Origin: Gammaproteobacteria bacterium | GTDB lineage: Bacteria; Pseudomonadota; Gammaproteobacteria; Xanthomonadales; Wenzhouxiangellaceae | Length of the DNA: 64,000 nucleotides | NCBI GenBank assembly: GCA_021772975.1 | Contig: JAJFKY010000013.1 | Location: 1-64,000 of the forward strand | Direction: 5' to 3' | Shown here: piece by piece, positions 7,623 through 15,123 of the stretch | Layout: every line of letters starts with the position of its first letter | How positions within the stretch are numbered: position 1 is the first letter of the stretch | Made by a program: the position numbers and the translations under genes | Notes under the pieces: generated by a model | Database searches by the model: none | Seen by the model: the letters and a program-made list of their open reading frames with translations, nothing else | Told to the model about the DNA's origin: nothing

Positions 7623-8162
7623 ATGATGCGCATGGGTAAGTGTTACGGATATTCCTTACTGGAGGTCATGGTTGCGGTGGTCATTATGTCCATCGGACTG
7701 ACCGCGCTGGGGCTGCTGCAGGTAGCCAATGTGCAAAACAGTTATAACGCCAATAACCGTGGGATAGCCGCCATGGCAGCCACCACCATGGCTGACCGGA
7801 TACGCGCCAATCTGTCCGGCTATGAAAACGGTCTGTTTACCGATACCACCGGCCTGGCCGGAGCGTCCGCCGGCTGCTCAGACGGCAGTGGCGGGGTCAC
7901 CTGTACCGCGGCGCAGATGGCCCAGGATGATCTGGCGCGCTGGCTGGATGAGTTGGCCAACAGCCTGCCGGAAGGCGACGGGGTTGTGTGCGTGGACGAT
8001 GGGCAGTTGGACGATGGCACGCCCGGAGCGCCCTTATGCAGTGGCACGGGTAACACCGTGGTCAAAGTTTTTTGGCGGGAAAGCGCTGGCTTTTCAACTA
8101 CTACTGCCGCCGATGATGTCAATGCCGCCTGGCAGGCTTTCGGCATTGCAGTGTATCCATGA
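7623..8162 (+). CDS. pilV: Type IV pilus minor pilin PilV
   Basis: This 179-aa prepilin has the cleavage site after Gly in CYGYSLLEVMVAVVIMSIG and the PilV-like continuation LGLLQVANVQNSYNANNRG and ATTMADRIRANL. Two adjacent ATG codons (7623, 7626) follow GAGGA at 7616-7620; either gives the same mature protein, and an upstream TTG at 7614 is less likely. The cysteine-containing head (ASAGCSDGS, VTCTAAQM, VVCVDDG) is probably disulfide-bonded in the periplasm. It overlaps pilW by 4 bp (ATGA). PilV is a core member of the minor-pilin complex that caps and initiates the pilus. Confidence 0.87.
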   Translation: MMRMGKCYGYSLLEVMVAVVIMSIGLTALGLLQVANVQNSYNANNRGIAAMAATTMADRIRANLSGYENGLFTDTTGLAGASAGCSDGSGGVTCTAAQMAQDDLARWLDELANSLPEGDGVVCVDDGQLDDGTPGAPLCSGTGNTVVKVFWRESAGFSTTTAADDVNAAWQAFGIAVYP

Positions 8163-8980
8163 AAGTAGTGTTCCAAAACTCCCGACTGAAGGCCTTCAGT
8201 GTTGTTGAACTGATGGTGGCGCTGGCCATCACTTCATTTTTGTTGATCGGGCTGGTGCAGATTTTCTCCAGTGTGCGCGCCAGCTACAGCCTGCAGGAAA
8301 GTCTTGCTCGGGTACAGGAGAACAGCCGCTTCGCAGCCAGCTTTATCAGCCGCCATCTGCGCGTGGCCGGCCGGTTTCCCTTCGCCGAACATGAATCCGC
8401 AGCTGTTGATCTGGGGTTTACCTTTCCGACGGTTTTAGGCGCTAATTTACCTCCGCCTATTGATGCGGTTGGCACGATTGAAGGTGCCGGCACCAACTCG
8501 GACACGATCCGGGTGAACATCTTTACCGACCGGGATTGCTTCGATAACGCCAATGCGGTGGTGACAGCAACGGGTAATCCCGCTACCTGGCACAAACAGA
8601 TCACCTTCAGCCATGATCCCGGCGATGATGAACTGGAATACACCTGTGCTTATGGCGCACCCGTCTTGAATGTGAATCCGCCGGTTATTATTGCCGCGCA
8701 GCCCATTATCAATAATGTGGAAACCCTCCAATTTCACTACGGCGAGGATACCAACGGTGATGCCAGTGCTGATCGTTATGTTCGGGCCGGTAACTGGGGC
8801 GCGCCGGGCAATGTGGTGGCTATTCGCGCAGGCATTATTCTTACCTCTGATGAAATCGGCGCGCTGCCGCCCGATGCCCGCGACATCGATATGATCGGCA
8901 ACACCTATCCGGCTACCGGCGAACGGCGTTTGCGGCGGCCCGTTATTATTGATATCAATTTGCGTAACCAGACCTTATAG
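8159..8980 (+). CDS. pilW: Type IV pilus minor pilin PilW
   Basis: This 273-aa PilW has an N-terminal prepilin segment KAFSVVELMVALAITSFLLIG and the family-typical stretch YSLQESLARVQENSRFAASF, followed by a long periplasmic head ending in a PilW-like segment (DIDMIGNTYPATGERRLRRP). The residue before the cleavage point is Ala rather than the canonical Gly (Ala-Phe-Ser-Val-Val-Glu); Glu at mature position 5 is kept. It starts by a 4-bp overlap with pilV. After its stop comes a 560-bp gap before pilX, unusual inside this normally compact operon. Confidence 0.87.
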   Translation: MKVVFQNSRLKAFSVVELMVALAITSFLLIGLVQIFSSVRASYSLQESLARVQENSRFAASFISRHLRVAGRFPFAEHESAAVDLGFTFPTVLGANLPPPIDAVGTIEGAGTNSDTIRVNIFTDRDCFDNANAVVTATGNPATWHKQITFSHDPGDDELEYTCAYGAPVLNVNPPVIIAAQPIINNVETLQFHYGEDTNGDASADRYVRAGNWGAPGNVVAIRAGIILTSDEIGALPPDARDIDMIGNTYPATGERRLRRPVIIDINLRNQTL

Positions 8981-9037
8981 CTCTTACTTGCCGCGCGCAA
9001 GATTGCAAGGACAATATCCAGGGAGGATTACATACCA

Positions 9038-9181
9038 GTGCCTTACGCCCAATCATTCGTGTTGAAAAACTTGCGCAAGCTGTCAATGGCCACATTTGCC
9101 CTGCCCGGCTGTGGTCACGGTCAGCCCAGCGGTAAAAGTCATACACCGTTCAATCCTGCCGAATCTTATCAGCCTTTCTGA
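9038..9181 (+). CDS. Possible small protein between pilW and pilX
   Basis: A 47-codon frame begins with GTG at 9038, 11 bases after a strong GGGAGG (9021-9026), and ends at TGA 9179-9181. The protein has a basic start (LKNLRKLSMATFALPGCGHG) in which ALPGC resembles a lipoprotein cleavage site, followed by a polar tail. No family is recognised. The length is within what chance would give in a 560-bp gap, so only the ribosome binding site and the lipobox-like motif speak for it. Confidence 0.22.
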   Translation: MPYAQSFVLKNLRKLSMATFALPGCGHGQPSGKSHTPFNPAESYQPF

Positions 9182-9260
9182 CGAGCTTGAGCAAGCGATA
9201 AAAATCACTTATGCGGACTGATAACCACATTAGAATCAGCAGTTTAACTGGTTTTTCTTA

Positions 9261-9299
9261 CCGTTCATCACCTATCTCTACCGCTGGTCGGAGATCGCT
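9261..9299 (+). promoter_or_regulatory. Second, diverged copy of the AlgR-type module ahead of pilX
   Basis: CCGTTCATC at 9261-9269 differs at one base from the box at 7014-7022, and TACCGCTGGTCGGA (9279-9292) is identical to 7032-7045 at the same 18-bp offset. Common descent of the two modules is clear. It lies 242 bp upstream of the pilX start, suggesting separate regulation of the pilX-pilY1-pilE part of the operon. Confidence 0.45.
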
Positions 9300-9540
9300 G
9301 GAAATCGATCCGGTGATTGGCAATGATAAAGCTGTAATAGCTGTGCGTTGGCGCTGGCTGACAGCCACAGGTTCGGTATCCGCGTATTCGCAGGCAGTAT
9401 CTTGTTCAACTGCGCTGCCAGGTTGGAAACGAAACAAGCTGGTTGATAGCGAACGATATGACTGACTGGATACTCGCTCGGTTAATAGCTAAGACCGACT
9501 GATGGACTTTAATTTAACTAGCAATAAATGATGATCTTAT

Positions 9541-10134
9541 ATGAATACATTGATTGATAAACGCACCCAACGGGGCTCGGCAATGTTTCTTGCTCTGATG
9601 ATTCTGGTTGTTCTGACCCTGCTGGGTGTATTTGCTTCCAGCAGCGGCGTCATGCAGGAGCGGATGTCCGGTAATTATCGTGATGCTACGCGCGCTTTTG
9701 AATCCGCCGAATCCGGCAGTCGCTGGGTTGAAGCATGGTTTGCCTCACTGAATGATCCATCTCAGCAACCTTTCTGGTGTATTTCCGGTTCATGTGCAGC
9801 GGTTGATCCAGTCTGGCAGGTCGGTCAACACCCCAATGATATGGCCAATCGCAACCAGCTCTGGTGGAATGCCAACGGTCTGGAGTTCGGCCTCAATCCC
9901 GGTGACGGTACCGCTGTGGCAGCCAATGGCGGCGCCAGTCAGGCACCCGATCTGTCAGAAACAGCCACTGAACCACGCATCATCGTCGAACATGTTTATT
10001 GCAAAGGCGATACCTTGGCCGACTGCCCGGGCGGCAATGCCATTCAGTTTTATCGCATTACCTCACGAGCCACCGGTGGCCTGCAGAATAACGTTGCCGT
10101 GGTCGAATCCACTTTCGCGCGCCGCTACGAGTAA
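9541..10134 (+). CDS. pilX: Type IV pilus assembly protein PilX
   Basis: This 197-aa protein begins RGSAMFLALMILVVLTLLGV, the PilX-type N-terminus: prepilin-like with Gly before the cleavage point but lacking Glu5, as is usual for PilX. It is followed by the family stretch GVMQERMSGNYRDATRAFE. The periplasmic head contains cysteines (FWCISGSCA, VYCKGD, DCPGG) that can pair. PilX belongs to the minor-pilin tip complex and acts with PilY1, whose gene follows 14 bp downstream. The ribosome binding site is weak. Confidence 0.87.
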   Translation: MNTLIDKRTQRGSAMFLALMILVVLTLLGVFASSSGVMQERMSGNYRDATRAFESAESGSRWVEAWFASLNDPSQQPFWCISGSCAAVDPVWQVGQHPNDMANRNQLWWNANGLEFGLNPGDGTAVAANGGASQAPDLSETATEPRIIVEHVYCKGDTLADCPGGNAIQFYRITSRATGGLQNNVAVVESTFARRYE

Positions 10135-10148
10135 TCAGGAGCATCCGT

Positions 10149-13100
10149 ATGCAATTACCGTCAATTTTCAGACAAGGCCGTATCCTCTCACTCAGCGCGG
10201 CGTTCACATTTGCTGCCGGTCTCAGTTCACCCGGTCATGCGGCGCTGCTGGATATTCCTGAAATACCCCTGTTTGTCGGGCTGGAAACCGTGCCCAATAT
10301 TTTCCTGGAAATGGATGACTCCGGCTCCATGGACTTTGAAGTGCTGGCGCCGGAGCATTTTTTATCCTGTTCCTACGATAACAGTTTTGGTTCCTGCAAC
10401 GGCCAGCGTCCCTCGGAACCGGGCTCTACCAACTGGTTCAGACCGGATAGTGATGACTCGGCCAGCCGGGATAATCAGTGGGTTTATTTTTCCCGCGCCG
10501 CTGATAACCGTTTTGCCGGCGATGACGGCGGCAGTTGCCCTGGTCAGGGTGACGGCAGTTCCAGCGGTGACCGGGTTTCGGTCAAACGCTGCGCCGAGCT
10601 GAATTTTGATATTTTTGATCGGGTTGACTGGCGATTTGGTTCGTCGGATTTCAATCTGATGTATTTTAATCCTGAAATTATCTACGCGCCCTGGCTTGGT
10701 TTTGATAATGCCAGTTTTAATGCCGCCCTTTCCAACCCTCAGTCTGGCACTGACGGTTTCACCGAAGTTGAAGATCTGGCCTCGGAAGGCGGGTTCAGTT
10801 TTTTTGTATGGGAAGATAACAAAGGCTACAGCGGTGGCTTCCCGAGTAGCAGCCCGGATGCCATCAATCTGACGGACGGCTCCAATGGCCGGATTGATCT
10901 GTGGGACAGCTACATTCGGGTAACGGTTACCAACGGCGGCTTTACCTGCGTCCGATCCGATTACAGTGCAGTCGCGGATGGTGATGATCTGAAACTGGAA
11001 AGAGATGACACCACCATCAGCGGCGCGGCCTGTGACGCGGCCGCGGGCAATCAGTCATTTACCGAACTGCAGCAGAATATCGCCAACTGGTATCAATACG
11101 CCAGACGCCGCATTCTGGTGACCAAGAGTTCCTTGCTGGCCACTTTAAATTCGGCGCCCAATTTCCGCTACGGCACTAACTTTATCAACCGCAGTGCTGC
11201 TCAGGTGGATATGCCCGCTTTCGGTGATACCGATTTTGCCGCGCACAATCAATTGCTGATCGATACCTATCTGAACGACTACGACCCCAGTGGCGGCACA
11301 CCGCTGCGGCGCGGGCTGCAGGATGTTGGTGAGTATTTCAGTGATAGCAGCAACGGACCCATTGAGCTTTCCTGCCAGAAGAACTTTGCGCTGGTATTTA
11401 CCGATGGTTTCTGGAACGGCGGCAATTCCTCAACCAACAGCATCGGCGATTTTGATGGAGACAATGCCAATGGCGGTACCCAGACCCTGGCCGACGTTGC
11501 CCGCTATTATTACGAAACCGATTTGCGTCCCGACCTGGATCCCAATGTCCCAATCGATGCTTTCGATGAAAACCCTGATCAGCACCTGGTGACTTATACC
11601 ATTGCTTTTGGCCTGCAGGGGGCGCTGGTCGACACCGATGGTGAAGGCTTCCCCAATCCCGAACTGACTGAAAGCTCGCCGGAATGGTGGACTGCCGGGA
11701 ATGGTGAAAACCAACGCCGTATTGACGATCTGTGGCATGCCGCCTACAACTCCAGAGGCCGCTTTATTTCAGCCCGCCGTCCCGAACTGCTGACCGCTGC
11801 TTTGCAGGAAGCGATTCTGAATATTCAGCAACGGATTGGTTCAGCCGCATCCGGTTCCAGTAATGGTGGTTCAATCAGCACCGAAAGCCGGGTCTATCAG
11901 GCTCTGTTTAACAGCACCGACTGGCATGGCGACTTTCTGGCTTTCCAGATCGCCAACGACGGCGGCCTGAACAACACGCCCATCTGGAATTCAGGCGAAC
12001 TGCTGAATCTGCAGCCGGAAAGTTATTTCGCCAGTGCCCGTCAGGTGTTTACCTTAAATTCCGACTCTGAAACCGGCATAGTCTTTGCCTGGGATAGCCT
12101 CAGCGACACTCAGCAGGCTTTCCTGAACATCAACCCGCAAACCGGTCTTGATGATGGCCTGGGTGCGGAACGGCTGCTGTTCATCCGCGGCGTGGATGAT
12201 CCTGATCAACCATTTCGCGAGCGTGAAAACAAGCTGGGTGATCTGGTTAATTCGGATCCGCAGTTTGTCGGCGCACCGCGCTTTTTCTATCCGTTCGATG
12301 ACTATCAGTCATTTTTCCTGGGCAACCTTAACCGCACTCCGGTACTTTATATTGGCGGCAACGACGGCATGCTGCACGCGTTTAATGCCGATACCGGTGT
12401 GGAGCTGTTCAACTACGTGCCCAACGCGGTGATAGAGAATCTGAATGAACTGACTGATCCTGCCTATAACCACGAATTCTATGTTGATGGCTCTCCCATT
12501 TATGGTGACGTACAGATTTCCGGTGCATGGCGCAGTATTTTGGCTGGTGGCTTACGCGGCGGCGGGCAGGCCGTGTATGCACTGGATATCACCAATCCCA
12601 ATGCTTTTGACGCCAGTGACGTGCTGTGGGAATTTACCGACGAGGATGACAACGATCTGGGCCTGACTTTCGCTCAACCGCAAATTGCGCGCATGAATAA
12701 CGGCAAATGGGCGGTCATCTTCGGCAATGGCTATAACAGTACCGCTGCTGACGGCAATGCTTCGCCGGACGGTGATGCCGCACTGTATATTCTGTTTGTA
12801 GAAGACGGTATCGGCGGCTTTACCGCCGGAGATTTTGTCAAAATCGAAACCGGCGTCGGCACCCTGGCTGACCCCAATGGCATGGGACCGGTCGGACTGG
12901 CTGACGTCAACGGCGACAGCAAGGTTGATTATCTCTATGCCGGCGATCTGCGCGGCAATGTCTGGAAATTTGATGTTACCTCCAGCAATTCCTCCGCCTG
13001 GGATGTGGCTTTTACCGGCCAACCGCTGTTTACCGCTGTCGGTCCGGGTGGCGAAGTGCAGCCGATCCTGTCCAACCCGATTGCCATTGCTCATCCGCTG

Positions 13101-13925
13101 GGTATTTCACAAGGCGCGCTGGTGGTGGTCGGCACGGGTAAATATGTCGAATCCATTGACTCTGATCCAACCGTAGGTGGCACCCAGTCGATGTATGCGG
13201 TGTGGGACCGCGCGGCCTCTCTGGACATCAGCGATGCGGCTGGCGGCAACGGCTTTACGCGCGGCCAGTTCGCCCAGATTCAACTGGGCACGGTGGGCGC
13301 ATTCCGGGTAGTCAATGAAGCAACCTCTGATGTCCCCGACTGGCTTGACGGTGACGGCAACCCGCAGGACCGCGGCTGGTTTGTGGACTTGCCGCAGCAG
13401 GGTGAACGTGTCATTCGCCGGGTATTGGTGCGCAGCGGCATTGTATTCTTTGTGACCCTGATCCCTTCCAGTGAACCGTGCGTATCCGGTGGCACCGGTT
13501 TCCTGATGGCACTGGATGCCAATACCGGTGGCGTGCCCAACCCTGATCAGCAGGATAACCCGGTGCCATTTGATATCAATGGCGATGGTGAGTTTGATGA
13601 TGGCGATTACATTGGCTCGGATCAGGTGCCGATCGGCCTGCTGCAGGATGGTATTCCCAACCTGCCGGCGGTAATTTTTGATCCGCGGCCATTGTGTGAG
13701 CGCAACCCGGAAGCCTGTGAGGAAGATACCGACGGTGATGGTGTACCCGATCCTTTTGTACCCGTGCCGTCCTTCCCACCACCACTCAACTCATTCCGTG
13801 GCTGTGGCAGTGATGGCCAGCGTATTTACCTGTACACCACCACTTCTAATGGCCAGATCAGTGAAGCCACGGCCAGTCTGAGCAGTATTAACTGTGGCCG
13901 CCAGGGTTGGCGGCAGTTACGCTAG
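10149..13925 (+). CDS. pilY1: PilY1-type tip adhesin and pilus biogenesis factor
   Basis: This 1258-aa secreted protein starts with a signal peptide (about residues 1-34, ending GHAALL) and, as in Pseudomonas PilY1, contains a VWA-like N-terminal region with the metal-ion motif DDSGSMD near residue 57 and a C-terminal beta-propeller domain (NRTPVLYIGGNDGMLHAFNA, ILAGGLRGGGQAVYALDI). Two EF-hand-like loops are visible, DVNGDSKVDYLYAGD near residue 918 and DINGDGEFDDGD near 1142, consistent with the calcium-controlled function known for PilY1. The protein sits at the pilus tip on the minor-pilin platform, promotes extension and mediates adhesion or surface sensing. It lies between pilX and pilE as in Pseudomonas. 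Confidence 0.92.
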   Translation: MQLPSIFRQGRILSLSAAFTFAAGLSSPGHAALLDIPEIPLFVGLETVPNIFLEMDDSGSMDFEVLAPEHFLSCSYDNSFGSCNGQRPSEPGSTNWFRPDSDDSASRDNQWVYFSRAADNRFAGDDGGSCPGQGDGSSSGDRVSVKRCAELNFDIFDRVDWRFGSSDFNLMYFNPEIIYAPWLGFDNASFNAALSNPQSGTDGFTEVEDLASEGGFSFFVWEDNKGYSGGFPSSSPDAINLTDGSNGRIDLWDSYIRVTVTNGGFTCVRSDYSAVADGDDLKLERDDTTISGAACDAAAGNQSFTELQQNIANWYQYARRRILVTKSSLLATLNSAPNFRYGTNFINRSAAQVDMPAFGDTDFAAHNQLLIDTYLNDYDPSGGTPLRRGLQDVGEYFSDSSNGPIELSCQKNFALVFTDGFWNGGNSSTNSIGDFDGDNANGGTQTLADVARYYYETDLRPDLDPNVPIDAFDENPDQHLVTYTIAFGLQGALVDTDGEGFPNPELTESSPEWWTAGNGENQRRIDDLWHAAYNSRGRFISARRPELLTAALQEAILNIQQRIGSAASGSSNGGSISTESRVYQALFNSTDWHGDFLAFQIANDGGLNNTPIWNSGELLNLQPESYFASARQVFTLNSDSETGIVFAWDSLSDTQQAFLNINPQTGLDDGLGAERLLFIRGVDDPDQPFRERENKLGDLVNSDPQFVGAPRFFYPFDDYQSFFLGNLNRTPVLYIGGNDGMLHAFNADTGVELFNYVPNAVIENLNELTDPAYNHEFYVDGSPIYGDVQISGAWRSILAGGLRGGGQAVYALDITNPNAFDASDVLWEFTDEDDNDLGLTFAQPQIARMNNGKWAVIFGNGYNSTAADGNASPDGDAALYILFVEDGIGGFTAGDFVKIETGVGTLADPNGMGPVGLADVNGDSKVDYLYAGDLRGNVWKFDVTSSNSSAWDVAFTGQPLFTAVGPGGEVQPILSNPIAIAHPLGISQGALVVVGTGKYVESIDSDPTVGGTQSMYAVWDRAASLDISDAAGGNGFTRGQFAQIQLGTVGAFRVVNEATSDVPDWLDGDGNPQDRGWFVDLPQQGERVIRRVLVRSGIVFFVTLIPSSEPCVSGGTGFLMALDANTGGVPNPDQQDNPVPFDINGDGEFDDGDYIGSDQVPIGLLQDGIPNLPAVIFDPRPLCERNPEACEEDTDGDGVPDPFVPVPSFPPPLNSFRGCGSDGQRIYLYTTTSNGQISEATASLSSINCGRQGWRQLR

Positions 13926-13938
13926 TAAGTAAAAGGTT

Positions 13939-13960
13939 TGACCGGTCACCGGGCCGGTCA
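13939..13960 (+). other. Small hairpin after pilY1
   Basis: TGACCGG and CCGGTCA form a 7-bp stem 14 bases after the pilY1 stop. There is no T-run, so it is not a classical terminator. It may stabilise the 3' end of the long pilY1 message or lower pilE expression. Confidence 0.3.
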
Positions 13961-14073
13961 GATCGAACTACCGGACTGCTGACGGAGTATGCCTGCAGTC
14001 CTGATGTCGGGCCGCATCGCGGCGTTGCATGGTGTTAATATGAATGTGCGGATTTAAGATGAAAAGATCACCC

Positions 14074-14475
14074 ATGAAACTCAGAAAAATCGCCGGCCTC
14101 ACAATGATTGAGTTGATGATTGTGTTAACGGTACTGACGATTATCGTCACCATTGCGGTACCCAGTTACCGTGCTCAGGCACTGCGCGGCAACCGCACCG
14201 ATGCGATGGACGAACTGCTTCGCCAGGCGAGTTTTCAACAGCGGCAGTTCACCATTAACAACCAGTATTCCGCGGTGGCTAATATCACTACCAACAGCGG
14301 CGGTTACGTCATTCAAACCACTATCGCCAATGCCGGACAAACCTATACCCTGTCGGCTGTCCCCCAAGGCGCTCAGGCCGATGACACCTGCGGTACGCTG
14401 TCGCTGACCAACACCGGCCTGAAGACTTCCTCAACCGGTAATGATCAGCGCTGCTGGGCTGGCCGGAGCGGCTGA
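14074..14475 (+). CDS. pilE: Type IV minor pilin PilE
   Basis: This 133-aa prepilin has leader MKLRKIAG and mature start LTMIELMIVLTVLTIIVTIA with Glu5, then the PilE/ComP-like head ending ADDTCGTLSLTNTG and QRCWAG, where the two cysteines probably form the D-region disulfide. Upstream in-frame ATGs at 14044 and 14059 would only lengthen the leader; 14074 gives the shortest normal leader. It closes the minor-pilin operon and converges on lspA with a 14-bp gap. PilE in Pseudomonas is needed for the initiating complex, not the pilus shaft, and the small size agrees with this. Confidence 0.88.
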   Translation: MKLRKIAGLTMIELMIVLTVLTIIVTIAVPSYRAQALRGNRTDAMDELLRQASFQQRQFTINNQYSAVANITTNSGGYVIQTTIANAGQTYTLSAVPQGAQADDTCGTLSLTNTGLKTSSTGNDQRCWAGRSG

Positions 14476-14489
14476 CGGGAGTCTGGACG

Positions 14490-14999
14490 TTATTTGAATT
14501 CAGGCATTTTTTTATGTCTGAAGCTATCCAGCAGGGTGTCCAGCACCAACAGGCCAACGCCGACACAGATCGCGGAATCCGCCACATTGAAAGCAGGCCA
14601 GTGCCAGCCGCCAGCGTGTACGTCCAGAAAATCGATCACATAACCCAGCCGTATCCGATCAATCAGGTTGCCCAGCGCGCCCCCAAGAATCAGTACGATC
14701 CCCAGCCGTAGACGCCACTCATTCGCCTGCGAGCGGGTCAGCCAGATTAATAATCCAGTGGCCACCACGCTGGTTAAAATGACAAAAAACCAGCGCTGCC
14801 AACCATCCGCATCACTCAAAAAACTGAATGCCGCGCCGGTATTGTGGGCCAGCACCAGATTGAACCAGTCGGTTACCCGGCGCACTTCATATAGTTCAAA
14901 CTGGCTGACAATCCACCATTTGCTCCACTGATCCAATACTATGATCAATACGCTGATCAGTAACCAGCCTGCCAGACGTTGCGGTTTGGATGCAGTCAT
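14490..14999 (-). CDS. lspA: Prolipoprotein signal peptidase (signal peptidase II)
   Basis: This 169-aa inner-membrane aspartyl protease cleaves lipoprotein signal peptides after lipidation. It shows four membrane segments and the conserved boxes NTGAAFSFL, GGALGNLIDRI and FNVADSAICVG; the two catalytic aspartates are those in NLIDR and NVADS. The start at 14999 is chosen because GGAG lies 7 bases upstream (minus strand GGAGATTATCGATG) and the protein then has the family length; longer in-frame starts would add about 60 residues of unlikely sequence. It follows ileS in the same direction, the common gammaproteobacterial order, and converges with pilE. Confidence 0.93.
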   Translation of the reverse strand: MTASKPQRLAGWLLISVLIIVLDQWSKWWIVSQFELYEVRRVTDWFNLVLAHNTGAAFSFLSDADGWQRWFFVILTSVVATGLLIWLTRSQANEWRLRLGIVLILGGALGNLIDRIRLGYVIDFLDVHAGGWHWPAFNVADSAICVGVGLLVLDTLLDSFRHKKMPEFK

Positions 15000-15123
15000 C
15001 GATAATCTCCTGCAATATGCTGCGGAGTTGCTGAAACAATACTGTCGGGGGCATGCCTGGGCAAACTGCCGGCAGGCATTGACACACTCCGGGCAGATAC
15101 CCGAAATCGGTCGCGGCGGCCGG

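Larger units (their letters stand above)
8981..9540 (+). other. 560-bp interval between pilW and pilX
   Basis: This stretch breaks an otherwise tight operon. It holds a candidate 47-codon reading frame (9038-9181) and a diverged copy of the AlgR-type module found before fimT (9261-9299). No other convincing frame is seen. It may have arisen by duplication of the operon's promoter region, giving pilX-pilY1-pilE their own control. Confidence 0.5.

Noticed and set aside
9211-9465. 84-codon frame in the pilW-pilX gap
   Set aside because: It runs across the duplicated AlgR-type module, has an odd composition and no ribosome binding site.
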